The notes under the pieces were generated by a model, which was not told the DNA's origin, searched no databases, and worked only from the letters and a program-made list of their open reading frames with translations. Position numbers and translations under genes: made by a program. A stretch of 51,181 bases of DNA from Parabacteroides faecalis (lineage in GTDB: Bacteria; Bacteroidota; Bacteroidia; Bacteroidales; Tannerellaceae), in NCBI RefSeq assembly GCF_022809355.1, contig NZ_JAKZMM010000031.1:1-51181 (forward strand), in the 5' to 3' direction. How positions within the stretch are numbered: the first letter of the stretch is position 1; every line of letters starts with the position of its first letter. This document shows, in pieces, positions 7,790 through 16,738 of the stretch.

Positions 7790-9601
7790 TTATTCGGCAT
7801 ACATGGCTTCGATTTGTTCTGCATAGTGTTCGGATACAACGCGTCGGCGTAACTTCAATGTGTCAGTCAGTTCACCACTTTCCATCGTAAAGGGAGCAGG
7901 AAGCAACGTGAAGCGTTTGATCTTTTCGAAAGCAGCCAATTCACTTTGATGCTCTTCGATGTGTGCCTGAATCAATTTATGAATCATTTCATGTTGCAAT
8001 AATTCTGCCCGTGTTGAATAGGAGATGTGTTGTTCCTTGGCGTAGTCTTCTAGCAAAGCATAGTTCGGTACAACCAAAGCACTGACAAACTTCCGCTGGT
8101 CGCCAATCACAGCTACCTGATCTATATACGGATCACTTGTAATACTTAACTCGATGGCCTGCGGAGCGATGTATTTACCGTTCGAAGTCTTATACAAATC
8201 TTTAATACGTTCCAGGAAATACAATGTATTGCCTTCTAACCGTCCGGCATCGCCTGTTCGGAAATAGCCGTCTTCGGTAAAGGCCGCCGCATTTTCTTCC
8301 GGCCGGTTGTAATATCCTGCCATAACCGTCTTTCCTTTGACTAAGATTTCGTTGTTCGACGGATCAATACGTACTTGTAGATCCGGTTGCAGCACGCCTA
8401 ACGAACCTATTTCATAATTCTCTTCCGGGAAGAAACAAACCGTAGCCGTTGTTTCACTCAATCCGTAGCCATAGCGGATAGGAATGTTGACTGACAATAA
8501 GAATTCCAATACCTTGTCGGATAAAGGAGCACCGGCAACCGGGAAGAAACGTCCGTTTTGAATCCCGACTACCCGCTTCAGCAAGGTGAAGACTGTACGG
8601 TTGTAAAACTCAAACTTCAGCTTCAGCGACAAAGGCGGCTTAATGCCTTTCCGGCGATATTCCAGATTATACAAACGTCCGGTCTCAATGGCGTCTTTAA
8701 AGATCTTTTGTGCCGAAGGAGAAGAGGTACGGATCTTCTCTTGTACACCAATATAGACTTTTTCCCAAAAACGCGGCACGCTCGACATCGTCGTAGGTGC
8801 TACTTCTGGCAGTGTCTTTTGTATCAGTTTCGGATCATGATTAATAGCTACTTTGACACCTTTCATCAGACAAACACAAGTCCATCCTTTCTCAAAGATA
8901 TGCGTCAAAGGCAAGAAACACATTGAAGTGTCTTTGTCGGTCACTTGCGGGATACGCAGATCATGTGTCCGCATAGCTTCCAGATAATTGGCATGTGTCA
9001 ATACTACGCCTTTTGAATTGCCTGTTGTACCAGACGTATATATAATAGTAGCCACATCTTCCGGCCGGGCTTGCGAAGTACGGATCTTTACCTGCGATTC
9101 GGCATGTGCATTGTTCCCCAGGCGGATGAAGTCATCAAAGTAAACTGAAGTCTTGTCTTCCGGATTCAAACGAACCGACGAATCAAAGACAACAAGCTTA
9201 CGCAAGATGTTCGGCAATTGTTTCTGCACGATCCATGCATTATTGTATTGTAACTGTTCACCGACAAACAGTGTATGGATATTGGCGTCTTTCACGATAT
9301 AGGCAACTTGTGCCGGAGAGCTGGTTGCATACATCGGAATATCTACAATCCGGTTTGCATAGGCACCGAAGCTTGTGTATAAACACTGAGGCATGTTTTG
9401 TGAATACATACCAATGTTTTCTTGCACACCAATTCCGCTATCGGCCATGGCTTCTGCTGTCAGGCGCACATTCTCTGCAAACTGGATCCATGAAATCTTT
9501 GACCATTTGCCTGTAGCGTCATCCCGATATTTCAAAGCTGTACGGTTTCCGTATTTAGCAGCCTGCCGATGAATCAACTCGGCAAAGTGATAGTAAGTCA
9601 T
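7790..9601 (-). CDS. Long-chain fatty acid-CoA ligase (AMP-forming)
   Basis: The 603-residue adenylate-forming enzyme shows the ANL superfamily motifs in order: P-loop IIYTSGTTGNSKGVVLTH (about residue 185), YGLSETTATV, DGYFRTGDAG and the hinge-region lysine segment TSNGKYIAPQAIE. It activates long-chain fatty acids to acyl-CoA through an acyl-AMP intermediate and is probably associated with the inner membrane. Its length and motif order match bacterial and eukaryotic long-chain ligases of the AMP-dependent synthetase type. There is no beta-oxidation gene nearby, so it more likely serves lipid recycling from exogenous fatty acids. It is monocistronic. Confidence 0.9.
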   Translation of the reverse strand: MTYYHFAELIHRQAAKYGNRTALKYRDDATGKWSKISWIQFAENVRLTAEAMADSGIGVQENIGMYSQNMPQCLYTSFGAYANRIVDIPMYATSSPAQVAYIVKDANIHTLFVGEQLQYNNAWIVQKQLPNILRKLVVFDSSVRLNPEDKTSVYFDDFIRLGNNAHAESQVKIRTSQARPEDVATIIYTSGTTGNSKGVVLTHANYLEAMRTHDLRIPQVTDKDTSMCFLPLTHIFEKGWTCVCLMKGVKVAINHDPKLIQKTLPEVAPTTMSSVPRFWEKVYIGVQEKIRTSSPSAQKIFKDAIETGRLYNLEYRRKGIKPPLSLKLKFEFYNRTVFTLLKRVVGIQNGRFFPVAGAPLSDKVLEFLLSVNIPIRYGYGLSETTATVCFFPEENYEIGSLGVLQPDLQVRIDPSNNEILVKGKTVMAGYYNRPEENAAAFTEDGYFRTGDAGRLEGNTLYFLERIKDLYKTSNGKYIAPQAIELSITSDPYIDQVAVIGDQRKFVSALVVPNYALLEDYAKEQHISYSTRAELLQHEMIHKLIQAHIEEHQSELAAFEKIKRFTLLPAPFTMESGELTDTLKLRRRVVSEHYAEQIEAMYAE

Positions 9602-9625
9602 AATTTGTTTTTTTTAATTCTGCTG

Positions 9626-9657
9626 CAAATGTAGTTTATTCTTTATTCACAAACCAA
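9626..9657 (-). promoter_or_regulatory. Probable promoter of the acyl-CoA ligase gene
   Basis: On the minus strand TACATTTG (9633-9626) matches the -7 consensus and lies 25 bp before the ATG. A TTGG at 9657-9654 is 20-21 bp upstream and can serve as the -33 element. Confidence 0.45.
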
Positions 9658-9795
9658 TATTTCCTAAAAAATTACACACTATTATTGAAAATGTGCAATA
9701 ATGGAGGCCTATGTCACTGGTTTTTCCTATAAAATATAGGTGGAAGACAGTCTTTTCCTGTTTTTATCTGTTGAGGTTCTGCTTGATTTTTTATC

Positions 9796-9881
9796 GTTTC
9801 ACCTTTGTGGAACGATCTCTTCACCCCTGTGGAACGATCATTCCACCCTTGTGAAACGATCGTCCCACAAGGGTGAAATGG
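9796..9881. repeat. 22-bp tandem repeats ending in an inverted copy
   Basis: Three direct copies of a 22-bp unit occupy 9796-9817, 9818-9839 and 9840-9861; each ends in GTGRAACGATC (R is A or G). They are followed at 9862-9881 by an inverted partial copy, which pairs with copy three: CACCCTTGTG at 9844-9853 and CACAAGGGTG at 9866-9875. Read through all three frames, 66 bp give a 22-residue pseudo-peptide period, seen as GWNDRST and VKRSFHKG on the minus strand. No spacers separate the units, so this is not a CRISPR array. It is best read as a non-coding interspersed repeat of the kind found between genes in this phylum. Confidence 0.75.
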
Positions 9882-10070
9882 TATAATTCCTATAACTATC
9901 AGATATGATTCTCGGGAGATCTCCTTATCATTCATATTGGTTGACCGGCTGTTTTACTTATTTATAAATCGGGTTGACAGATTTCCCGATTATTTATTCT
10001 GTTGGAATCCGACCAGATTATTGCTTGATCGAAATCAAATGCAACTTAAATATAGTTAAATAATAGTAGT

Positions 10071-10106
10071 ATGTATTGCATAGTACATTATAAATTGATA
10101 CATTCG
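10071..10106 (+). promoter_or_regulatory. padR-pspC promoter with overlapping PadR operator
   Basis: A candidate promoter has ATTG at 10075-10078 and, 20 bp later, TACATTCG at 10099-10106. Over the -33 element lies a dyad, ATGTA-N8-TACAT (10071-10088), the layout known for PadR-family operators (ATGT...ACAT). A further TACAT half-site falls in the -7 box. Binding there by the PadR protein encoded next would block its own transcription. The remainder of the 9602-10153 spacer holds only the ligase promoter and the tandem repeats. Confidence 0.55.
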
Positions 10107-10153
10107 CAGTAGTAAATTAAAAAGAAGTTGAAAATCAACATAAACAAAAGGCA

Positions 10154-10480
10154 ATGAATGCGGAGAACGTTAAATCACAGATGAGAAAAGGAACACTTGA
10201 GTATTGTATCCTTCTCTTGTTGAAGAAAGAGCCGGCTTATACCTCTGATATTATTCAGAAGTTGCAGGAAGCCCGCTTGATTGTAGTGGAAGGGACTTTA
10301 TATCCGCTGCTGACCCGCTTGAAAAACAGCGGTCTGCTCAGCTATCAATGGATAGAATCTACGCAAGGACCACCTCGGAAGTACTACCAGCTGACGGAGT
10401 CGGGCGAGGAATTCCTTCAGGAACTGGAAGCCTCATGGCAACAGTTGAACGATACGATTAACCATATAAAAAACAATTAA
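10154..10480 (+). CDS. PadR family transcriptional regulator
   Basis: The 108-residue protein is a compact PadR winged helix: an N-terminal helix (KSQMRKGTLEYCILLLL), the recognition region EGTLYPLLTRLKNSGLL and the wing PPRKYYQLTESG, with a short C-terminal dimerisation helix (subfamily 2 size). It probably binds the ATGTA-N8-TACAT site upstream and represses its own operon. The start codon is 6 bp after a purine stretch ending in AAAAGGCA. Six bases separate it from the PspC-domain gene, a pairing seen across Bacteroidetes. The inducing signal is unknown; envelope stress would be a reasonable guess from the partner. Confidence 0.88.
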   Translation: MNAENVKSQMRKGTLEYCILLLLKKEPAYTSDIIQKLQEARLIVVEGTLYPLLTRLKNSGLLSYQWIESTQGPPRKYYQLTESGEEFLQELEASWQQLNDTINHIKNN

Positions 10481-10486
10481 CAGTAT

Positions 10487-11587
10487 ATGAAAAAGACACT
10501 TACTATCAACCTGGGAGGTTCGGTGTTTCACATAGATGAAGATGCTTATCAGCTCCTCGACAAATATTTGAGTAACCTGCGTATCCATTTTAAGAAAGAA
10601 GAAGGATCCGACGAAATCATGAACGACTTCGAGTTACGTATCTCTGAACTTTTCTCGGAAAGGACTCGTTTGGGCTATCAGGTAATCAGTATCGAGCAGG
10701 TAGAAGAAGTTATCAAACGGATGGGTAAGCCGGAAGAAATCTTCGAGGAAGAAATTCAAGATGAACATAAAAGTACGATATATGATACAGCAACCCAAAT
10801 GGGTGCGCAGAGTCAGACCCATACACACAAGCGTTTGATGCGTGATCCTGATAATAAGATATTAGGAGGTGTTGCGGGTGGTTTTGCAGCCTATACCGGT
10901 TGGGATGCAACGGCAATACGAATCATTCTCTTCCTGCTGATGTTTTATTACGGAATTACTATTCCGATTTATCTGGTCCTTTGGCTGATTATTCCACAGG
11001 CTCGGACCGCTACGGAAAAACTGGAAATGCGTGGTGAAAGCGTCACGATAGAAAACATCGGCAAAACCGTAACCGATGGATTTGAAAAGGTGAGTAACAA
11101 CGTTTCCGACTATGTAAGCTCGGAAAAGCCCCGTAACTTTTTCCAGAAGCTTGGTGATATCTTTGTACAGGTAGTCGGCTTTATCTTGAAATTCGTTGTT
11201 ATTTTGGCCGGAATCATCCTGTTGCCGGGACTTTTATTCGGCGTGTTGATCATGCTTGTAGCCGTCTTTGCTTTACTGGTCGGCGGATCGAGTGTCCTTT
11301 ACCATCTTTCACCGTTTGGCATGGATTGGTATTTAGGAGCGCCCAGTTCGTTAGTCATTATGGGATGTATCGGTTGCGTCTTGTTGTTTGGAGTTCCTTT
11401 ATTCTATATCGGAAGTGCGATAGCGACCTCGTTGTTCCACACCAAACCACTGCCCGATACTGGTAAATGGACGTTGGTCATTCTGTGGGTTATCTCATTT
11501 ATCCTGTTAGGAATCTATTTCTATCAGACAGGAATCAACGGATGGAACTCATTGGATTGGTCGAATACCTCTTATTATATTCTATAA
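10487..11587 (+). CDS. PspC domain inner-membrane protein
   Basis: This 366-residue protein has a soluble N-terminal region (about 1-115) rich in charged residues with a helical HTH-like segment, then a PspC domain (about 118-168: RLMRDPDNKILGGVAGG followed by a membrane helix ending LVLWLIIP) and further membrane segments around 215-275 and 285-355. PspC is a membrane sensor in the phage-shock response, though the Bacteroidetes versions have different partners. Its gene follows padR by 6 bp, so PadR likely controls it. There is no pspA or pspB here. The role in envelope stress is inferred from the domain only. Confidence 0.82.
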   Translation: MKKTLTINLGGSVFHIDEDAYQLLDKYLSNLRIHFKKEEGSDEIMNDFELRISELFSERTRLGYQVISIEQVEEVIKRMGKPEEIFEEEIQDEHKSTIYDTATQMGAQSQTHTHKRLMRDPDNKILGGVAGGFAAYTGWDATAIRIILFLLMFYYGITIPIYLVLWLIIPQARTATEKLEMRGESVTIENIGKTVTDGFEKVSNNVSDYVSSEKPRNFFQKLGDIFVQVVGFILKFVVILAGIILLPGLLFGVLIMLVAVFALLVGGSSVLYHLSPFGMDWYLGAPSSLVIMGCIGCVLLFGVPLFYIGSAIATSLFHTKPLPDTGKWTLVILWVISFILLGIYFYQTGINGWNSLDWSNTSYYIL

Positions 11588-11754
11588 CGGATAGAAGGGT
11601 TACGAAGAAGAATCAGACAACAAATGGCTTTAACAGCGGATTGTTGGTAACATCAAGCCTTTTGTCGTGTTCTGTTGGTGCGGCAAAAGGCAATCCTTTT
11701 CTCGAACATGACGGATTTGTTTGAGGAAATAGGGAACAACTGAAGGAATAAAAA

Positions 11755-11792
11755 AAGAGGCCGATCTTCTCAGAGAGGCCTCTTCCCTTTTT
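11755..11792 (+). terminator. Terminator after the padR-pspC operon
   Basis: An 8-bp GC-rich stem (AAGAGGCC at 11755-11762, GGCCTCTT at 11777-11784) is followed by CCCTTTTT. An A run in front lets it also act on the convergent HIT gene. The preceding 11588-11750 contains nothing else that I can support. Confidence 0.75.
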
Positions 11793-11886
11793 AAGGTCAA
11801 CAAATTTTATGAGTAAAAACCACTAATGAATTTTAATTTGTAGTGCAAATATACACAATATATTTGTATTTACCTAATAAATTCGA

Positions 11887-12282
11887 TCATTTATACACAA
11901 AACGCACTTTTTCTGCCACAGCAGCCAATTCTTCTTGTGTCATTTCTTTTTTCTTTCCGAAAAAGTTCATGTCCGACTCTTTTGTAATCGGAATTAAATG
12001 AATGTGCGCATGAGGAACTTCAAGTCCCATAACGGCCAAACCAACCCGTTTGCACTCGATAGCTGTTTCCAAAGCCCGAGCGACACGTTTGGCAAAAGCC
12101 ATCATTCGTCCTAACATCGGGTCATCGATGTCGAAGATATAATCCACTTCTTTCTTGGGAATAACCAATGTATGTCCCACTGCGACTGGATTGATATCCA
12201 GAAAGGCGAAGAATTCGTCGTCTTCCGCAATTTTATGGCAAGGAATTTCACCTGCCACAATTCTACTGAATATTGTTGCCAT
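11887..12282 (-). CDS. HIT family nucleotide hydrolase/transferase
   Basis: The 131-residue protein has the histidine-triad signature HAHIHLIP (His-x-His-x-His) at about residues 91-98 and the usual N-terminal segment IFSRIVAGEIPCHKI. HIT (HINT-type) proteins hydrolyse nucleoside phosphoramidates or adenylates such as aminoacyl-AMP. It starts 11 bp after the greA stop and is probably co-transcribed with it, a pairing that fits a role in clearing adenylated by-products of transcription or translation. The exact substrate is unknown. Confidence 0.9.
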   Translation of the reverse strand: MATIFSRIVAGEIPCHKIAEDDEFFAFLDINPVAVGHTLVIPKKEVDYIFDIDDPMLGRMMAFAKRVARALETAIECKRVGLAVMGLEVPHAHIHLIPITKESDMNFFGKKKEMTQEELAAVAEKVRFVYK

Positions 12283-12293
12283 ACTCTAAAATA

Positions 12294-12764
12294 TTAAATA
12301 GAAATATCCATGATTTCGAAGTTCATGATACCAGAAGGTACTTTGATTTCGACGATATCACCCACTTTCTTACCCAGCAGTCCTTGAGCGATTGGTGTAC
12401 TGATAGCGATCTTGCCTTCTTTCAGGTTTGCTTCTGAATCAGAAACCAACATATAGGTCATGACTGCATTGTTTTTCGTATTCTTAATCTTTACTTTATT
12501 CAAGATCTGTACTTCGTCTGTTTGTACACGCGATTCGTCGATCAGGCGGGCATTGGCAATCAAACCTTTCAGTTGGGCCAGTTTGGCTTCCATAATGCCT
12601 TGAGCTTCCTTGGCTGCATCGTATTCTGCATTTTCAGACAAGTCACCTTTATCACGAGCTTCAGCAATCTGAGCTGAGATTTCCGGACGTTTCACGGTTT
12701 CCAGATAATTAATTTCGGCTAAAATCTTATTATAACCTTCTTCTGTCATATAGCTAACCGCCAT
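12294..12764 (-). CDS. greA: Transcription elongation factor GreA
   Basis: GreA (156 residues) binds the RNA polymerase secondary channel and stimulates cleavage of backtracked RNA. The N-terminal coiled coil carries the acidic tip motif DKGDLSENAEYDAAKE (about residues 38-53) with the catalytic Asp and Glu, and the C-terminal FKBP-like domain ends with GLLGKKVGDIVEIKVPSG. Length and motifs are standard. A very strong Shine-Dalgarno lies before the ATG, which is uncommon for this phylum. The HIT gene follows. Confidence 0.95.
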   Translation of the reverse strand: MAVSYMTEEGYNKILAEINYLETVKRPEISAQIAEARDKGDLSENAEYDAAKEAQGIMEAKLAQLKGLIANARLIDESRVQTDEVQILNKVKIKNTKNNAVMTYMLVSDSEANLKEGKIAISTPIAQGLLGKKVGDIVEIKVPSGIMNFEIMDISI

Positions 12765-12771
12765 AATAATT

Positions 12772-12778
12772 CCTCCTT
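12772..12778 (-). promoter_or_regulatory. Strong Shine-Dalgarno of greA
   Basis: AAGGAGG on the minus strand (12778-12772) is a near-complete anti-16S match placed 7 bp before the greA ATG. Most other genes in the window have only A-rich leaders. Confidence 0.75.
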
Positions 12779-12829
12779 AAATGTTTATTTGTTTTGTTTA
12801 TATTCGATTTACTAACCACACAATAAAAA

Positions 12830-12865
12830 AAGAATCCCGGCCAATCACTTTTGACCGGAACTCTT
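12830..12865 (-). terminator. Terminator of the thioredoxin-fold lipoprotein gene
   Basis: An 11-bp stem with two G-U wobbles (12855-12865 with 12830-12840) is followed on the minus strand by a run of seven T. It isolates the lipoprotein gene from greA. Confidence 0.8.
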
Positions 12866-12985
12866 ATTTTATAATGTAAAGACTTCGCAAATGTAAGTGA
12901 AGTTTTTGAATTGCACCAATTAAACCGACTGCTTTATAACATATCGTTACTTGCCTTAATTGGCACGTTTTCTGTATATAAGAGC

Positions 12986-14137
12986 TTACAAAGCTGCTTC
13001 AAGATCTTTTTCCAACTGCTTGATATTGTCTGAACGTTTGATGATATTTCCTTTCTTGTCGAGAATGAAAATAGCCGGCAGTTGCTTGACATTATACAAA
13101 GATGCCACCTGCGAATAAACGGTTTTCGGATCGCGTACACACGTCCAAGGAAGGTTTGAAGCTGCATTCATCCAGAAGTGTTTGTCGGCATCCAGTGAAA
13201 TCTGATAAATCAGCAGTCCGTTGTCTTTGTATTTTGTGTATAAACGATTCAATTCCATGTTCAGAGCAGGCGACCATTCTGCCTGATAAGCTGTAAAGTT
13301 TACAATGACCGGACGTCCTTTGGATATTTCCGACAGCTTGATTGGCGTGCTGTATAAGTCCGGCAATTCAATATCCAGGAACGTGATCTCGGTTGTCTTT
13401 ACATCCGACAGATCCAGCTTCCGTTGTGCACGGATAAACTTGATGGATTGAAGAGCCAGATTATGCAATTGTTTCGAACGCGGATTCTCCGGATAAAAAT
13501 GATCATAGCTTGTGGCTACGGCTCCGTAAGCCTGAGAATCTTTCTTGTCATACAAGTCGAAGAATAACAATCCGTCTACTTGCTGGAACAAGGCATAATA
13601 GGCAACCGTCGACATCGGTGCGCCAAAAATGTACTTTAGAGCCACTTCTTTGTAAGCAGAAGATGCCTCCAATACTTTACGCCGGTAAACGGAATCTTCC
13701 ATGTGTTTATGTTCGTATTCCTTGCGTAACTTCTGGATAGCCTGGTTCGCATCCAGCTGAGCCAGCGTAATTGTCTTGATTGCCTTACAGTTTTCCGAGC
13801 CTTCTACTTTATACGAGGTTGCAAATGTACCGGCATCAGCCAAGATCTTGATTGTCTCGGTAGAGTCAACAGCAAAGTTGATCAACTGATTCTTCAGACG
13901 CAACCGGTAAAAGTCTGGATATTCCGGACGAGGTTGAGTGAATTCAAATGTTCCTGCTGCATTCAATTTCACAGAATCCAGCATACTTACGGATGATACA
14001 CCGACATTCTCCAAATACATGATTTGTCCTTCTGCTCCTGAAACGACACCTTCAACCGTGAAATTATTATCTTTCTTACAAGAAGTAACAGACAAAAGCG
14101 CTAAGAACAAATAAATATAACGAGTTACAGCTTTCAT
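12986..14137 (-). CDS. Thioredoxin-fold lipoprotein (DUF4369-type) without CXXC
   Basis: The 383-residue protein has a lipoprotein signal (LLSVTSC), an N-terminal DUF4369-like beta domain (about 25-120: FTVEGVVSGAEGQIMYLENV), a helical linker and a C-terminal TlpA-like thioredoxin fold (about 255-383: GRPVIVNFTAYQAEWSPALN, then the cis-proline segment VKQLPAIFILDKKGNI). Where TlpA/ResA proteins have WCxxC this one reads YQAEWSPALN, so it lacks the redox cysteines. It may be a non-redox binding member of the family. It is monocistronic with its own terminator; TATATTTG at 14175-14168 on the minus strand is a plausible -7 box. Confidence 0.78.
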   Translation of the reverse strand: MKAVTRYIYLFLALLSVTSCKKDNNFTVEGVVSGAEGQIMYLENVGVSSVSMLDSVKLNAAGTFEFTQPRPEYPDFYRLRLKNQLINFAVDSTETIKILADAGTFATSYKVEGSENCKAIKTITLAQLDANQAIQKLRKEYEHKHMEDSVYRRKVLEASSAYKEVALKYIFGAPMSTVAYYALFQQVDGLLFFDLYDKKDSQAYGAVATSYDHFYPENPRSKQLHNLALQSIKFIRAQRKLDLSDVKTTEITFLDIELPDLYSTPIKLSEISKGRPVIVNFTAYQAEWSPALNMELNRLYTKYKDNGLLIYQISLDADKHFWMNAASNLPWTCVRDPKTVYSQVASLYNVKQLPAIFILDKKGNIIKRSDNIKQLEKDLEAAL

Positions 14138-14268
14138 ATTCTCTAATAATTAATCTATTTCTCGTTGCAAATATACATTATTTTACACTTTTACACTATG
14201 AATTCGGAAATTATCCTTTATTTTTATAGGAAAAGTTCTATTCAGGCAATTATTTAATAGCTTTTTAA

Positions 14269-14299
14269 TTCGGTTAGCGGCAAACTTTCATTAACTTTG
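14269..14299 (+). promoter_or_regulatory. pnp promoter
   Basis: TAACTTTG at 14292-14299 is an exact -7 match; TTCG at 14269-14272 sits 19 bp upstream as the -33 element. The leader to the pnp ATG is about 30 nt. Confidence 0.55.
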
Positions 14300-14336
14300 C
14301 GACAATTTTATAGATGAGAAAAAATAAGATAAGATT

Positions 14337-16562
14337 ATGCTTAATCCAATTAACAAGACAATCGAGTTGAGTGATGGAAGAACCATCACCATCGAGACGG
14401 GAAAATTGGCCAAACAAGCCGACGGTGCAGTTACCGTCCGAATGGGCAATACCGTGTTGCTGGCAACTGTTTGTGCCGCTAAAGATGCCAATCCCGGAGT
14501 TGATTTCATGCCACTGCAAGTAGAATATAAGGAGAAATTCTCCGCTTTCGGACGTTTTCCAGGAGGCTTTACTAAGCGAGAAGGAAAAGCTTCTGACTAC
14601 GAAATCTTGACAGCACGTTTGGTTGACCGTGCTTTGCGTCCTTTATTCCCCGACAATTACCACGCAGAAGTTTATGTAAATATTATATTGTTCTCTGCTG
14701 ATGGCGAAGATATGCCGGATGCATTGGCAGGTTTGGCCGCTTCAGCTGCATTGGCTGTTTCGGATATTCCATTTAATGGCCCGATTTCAGAAGTACGCGT
14801 TGCTCGTGTAGATGGCCAGTTCGTAATCAACCCGACATTCTCTCAGTTGGAAAAAGCAGACATCGATATTATGGTAGGTGCCACTTTGGATAACATCATG
14901 ATGGTGGAAGGCGAAATGAACGAAGTTCAGGAGTCTGAAATGCTTGATGCTATCAAGGCAGCTCACGAAGCAATCAAGGTACAGTGCCAGGCTCAAATGG
15001 AATTGATGGAAGCTTGTGGCAAAACTGTAAAACGTGAATATTGTCATGAAGTAAACGATGATGATTTGCGTAAGGATGTACATGATAAATGTTATGCTAA
15101 GGCTTATGCCGTAGCTACTTCAGGTACAGACAAGCATCAGCGTGCTGAAGCTTTCGACGCAATCGTTGAAGAATATAAGTCTCAGTTTACGGAAGAAGAA
15201 CTGACTGAAGAGAAAGTCGGTATGATCGACCGTTACTATCACGATGTTGAGAAGGAAGCTATGCGTCGTGCTATCTTGGATGAAGGAAAACGTTTGGATG
15301 GTCGTAAGACTACAGAGATTCGTCCGATCTGGATTGAAACAGATTGTTTGCCTGGTCCTCATGGTTCAGCTATCTTTACACGTGGTGAGACTCAGTCTTT
15401 GTCAACTGTAACATTAGGAACCAAAGATGACGAGAAGATTATCGACGACGTTTTGGTTCACGACAAAGAACGTTTCTTATTGCACTATAATTTCCCACCA
15501 TTCTCTACCGGAGAAGCGAAAGCACAGCGTGGCGTTGGTCGCCGTGAGATTGGTCATGGTCACTTGGCTTGGCGTGCATTGAAACGGATGATTCCGGAAG
15601 ACTATCCATATGTTGTTCGTGTTATGTCTGATATCTTGGAATCAAATGGATCTTCTTCTATGGCAACTGTATGTGCCGGAACATTGGCTTTACGTGATGC
15701 CGGTGTACCAATGAAGAAGCCGGTTTCTGGTATTGCTATGGGATTGATTTCAGAAAATCATGGAACTAATTATGCAATCTTGTCAGATATCTTGGGTGAT
15801 GAAGACCACTTGGGAGATATGGACTTCAAGGTTACAGGTACAAAAGATGGTATTACTGCTACCCAGATGGATATCAAGGTAGACGGTTTGTCATACGAAA
15901 TTCTGGAAAACGCTTTAGCGCAGGCTCGTGAAGGCCGTATGTATATCTTGAATAAGATTACAGAAGCTCAACCGGAAACACGTGCTGATTTGAAACCTCA
16001 TGCTCCGCGTATCGAAACATTGACGGTAGCTAAAGAATTTATCGGTGCTATTATTGGCCCGGGCGGTAAGATTATTCAGGGTATTCAGGAAAAGACGGGT
16101 GCAACTATTTCTATTGAAGAAGTTGATGGCGTAGGTAAAGTTGAAATCTCTGCTAGCAATAAAGAAGTGATTGATGCAGCTATGCGTGCTATCAAGTCAA
16201 TTGTTGCTGTACCGGAAATCGGTGAAGTTTACGAAGGAAAGATTTCTTCTATCATGCCGTATGGTGCTTTCGTAGAATTCATGCCGGGTAAAGATGGTTT
16301 GCTGCACATCTCAGAAATTGACTGGAGACGTTTGGAAACAGTTGAACAGGCTGGTTTGAAGGAAGGCGATACAATTACAGTGAAGCTGTTGGATATCGAT
16401 CCGAAGACAGGAAAGTTCAAGTTGTCTCACAAAGCTTTGCTGCCTAAACCGGAAGGCTTTGAAGAAAGAGCTCCCAGAAGTGAACGTGCGCAACGCCAAG
16501 AAAAAGGACCTCGTAACAACAATCATGGTCCGCGTCCCGAGCGTCAACATAATCAGGGTTAA
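14337..16562 (+). CDS. pnp: Polyribonucleotide nucleotidyltransferase (PNPase)
   Basis: PNPase (741 residues) degrades RNA 3' to 5' by phosphorolysis as a trimer and takes part in mRNA turnover. The two RNase PH-like domains are present, with [16 protein letters not shown] in the first and the catalytic stretch [18 protein letters not shown] in the second. A KH domain follows ([19 protein letters not shown], about 565) and then an S1 domain ([18 protein letters not shown], about 635). A basic tail rich in Arg, Asn, Gly and Pro ends the protein. Frequent CGT and GGT codons suggest strong expression. It is monocistronic. Confidence 0.97.
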   Translation: MLNPINKTIELSDGRTITIETGKLAKQADGAVTVRMGNTVLLATVCAAKDANPGVDFMPLQVEYKEKFSAFGRFPGGFTKREGKASDYEILTARLVDRALRPLFPDNYHAEVYVNIILFSADGEDMPDALAGLAASAALAVSDIPFNGPISEVRVARVDGQFVINPTFSQLEKADIDIMVGATLDNIMMVEGEMNEVQESEMLDAIKAAHEAIKVQCQAQMELMEACGKTVKREYCHEVNDDDLRKDVHDKCYAKAYAVATSGTDKHQRAEAFDAIVEEYKSQFTEEELTEEKVGMIDRYYHDVEKEAMRRAILDEGKRLDGRKTTEIRPIWIETDCLPGPHGSAIFTRGETQSLSTVTLGTKDDEKIIDDVLVHDKERFLLHYNFPPFSTGEAKAQRGVGRREIGHGHLAWRALKRMIPEDYPYVVRVMSDILESNGSSSMATVCAGTLALRDAGVPMKKPVSGIAMGLISENHGTNYAILSDILGDEDHLGDMDFKVTGTKDGITATQMDIKVDGLSYEILENALAQAREGRMYILNKITEAQPETRADLKPHAPRIETLTVAKEFIGAIIGPGGKIIQGIQEKTGATISIEEVDGVGKVEISASNKEVIDAAMRAIKSIVAVPEIGEVYEGKISSIMPYGAFVEFMPGKDGLLHISEIDWRRLETVEQAGLKEGDTITVKLLDIDPKTGKFKLSHKALLPKPEGFEERAPRSERAQRQEKGPRNNNHGPRPERQHNQG

Positions 16563-16631
16563 ACATCCTCTATCAGAGGAATAAATAAGAAGAGACCGAT
16601 GCGATAATAGGAAATCAGGCTCTTCATCCTT

Positions 16632-16670
16632 AAAAAGTACGCCATTCACTTGTTGGAAGGCGTACTTTTT
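16632..16670 (+). terminator. Rho-independent terminator of pnp
   Basis: A perfect 12-bp stem (AAAAAGTACGCC at 16632-16643 and its complement at 16659-16670) ends in TTTTTATTTAT. Confidence 0.85.
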
Positions 16671-16688
16671 ATTTATAGGGATACGTTA

Positions 16689-16696
16689 TATCTTTG
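16689..16696 (+). promoter_or_regulatory. -7 box of the secreted protease gene
   Basis: TATCTTTG matches TAnnTTTG and stands 42 bp before the ATG at 16739. A -33 element is not clear because the pnp terminator occupies that position. Confidence 0.4.
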
Positions 16697-16738
16697 TTTG
16701 GGTTATTCAGTTTACAATCTTACATCAATTCATCATCC

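Noticed and set aside
9796-9881. Possible CRISPR array
   Set aside because: The repeat units touch each other with no spacers and the last unit is inverted; no cas genes are present.
9714-9935. A 73-codon minus-strand frame with repeated GWNDRST/KRSFHKG-like blocks
   Set aside because: It is explained by translation through 22-bp non-coding repeats; no leader, domain or coding bias supports a gene.
11467-11724. An 85-codon plus-strand frame past the pspC-domain gene
   Set aside because: It mostly overlaps the real gene in another frame, and its remaining part has no start signal or recognisable content.
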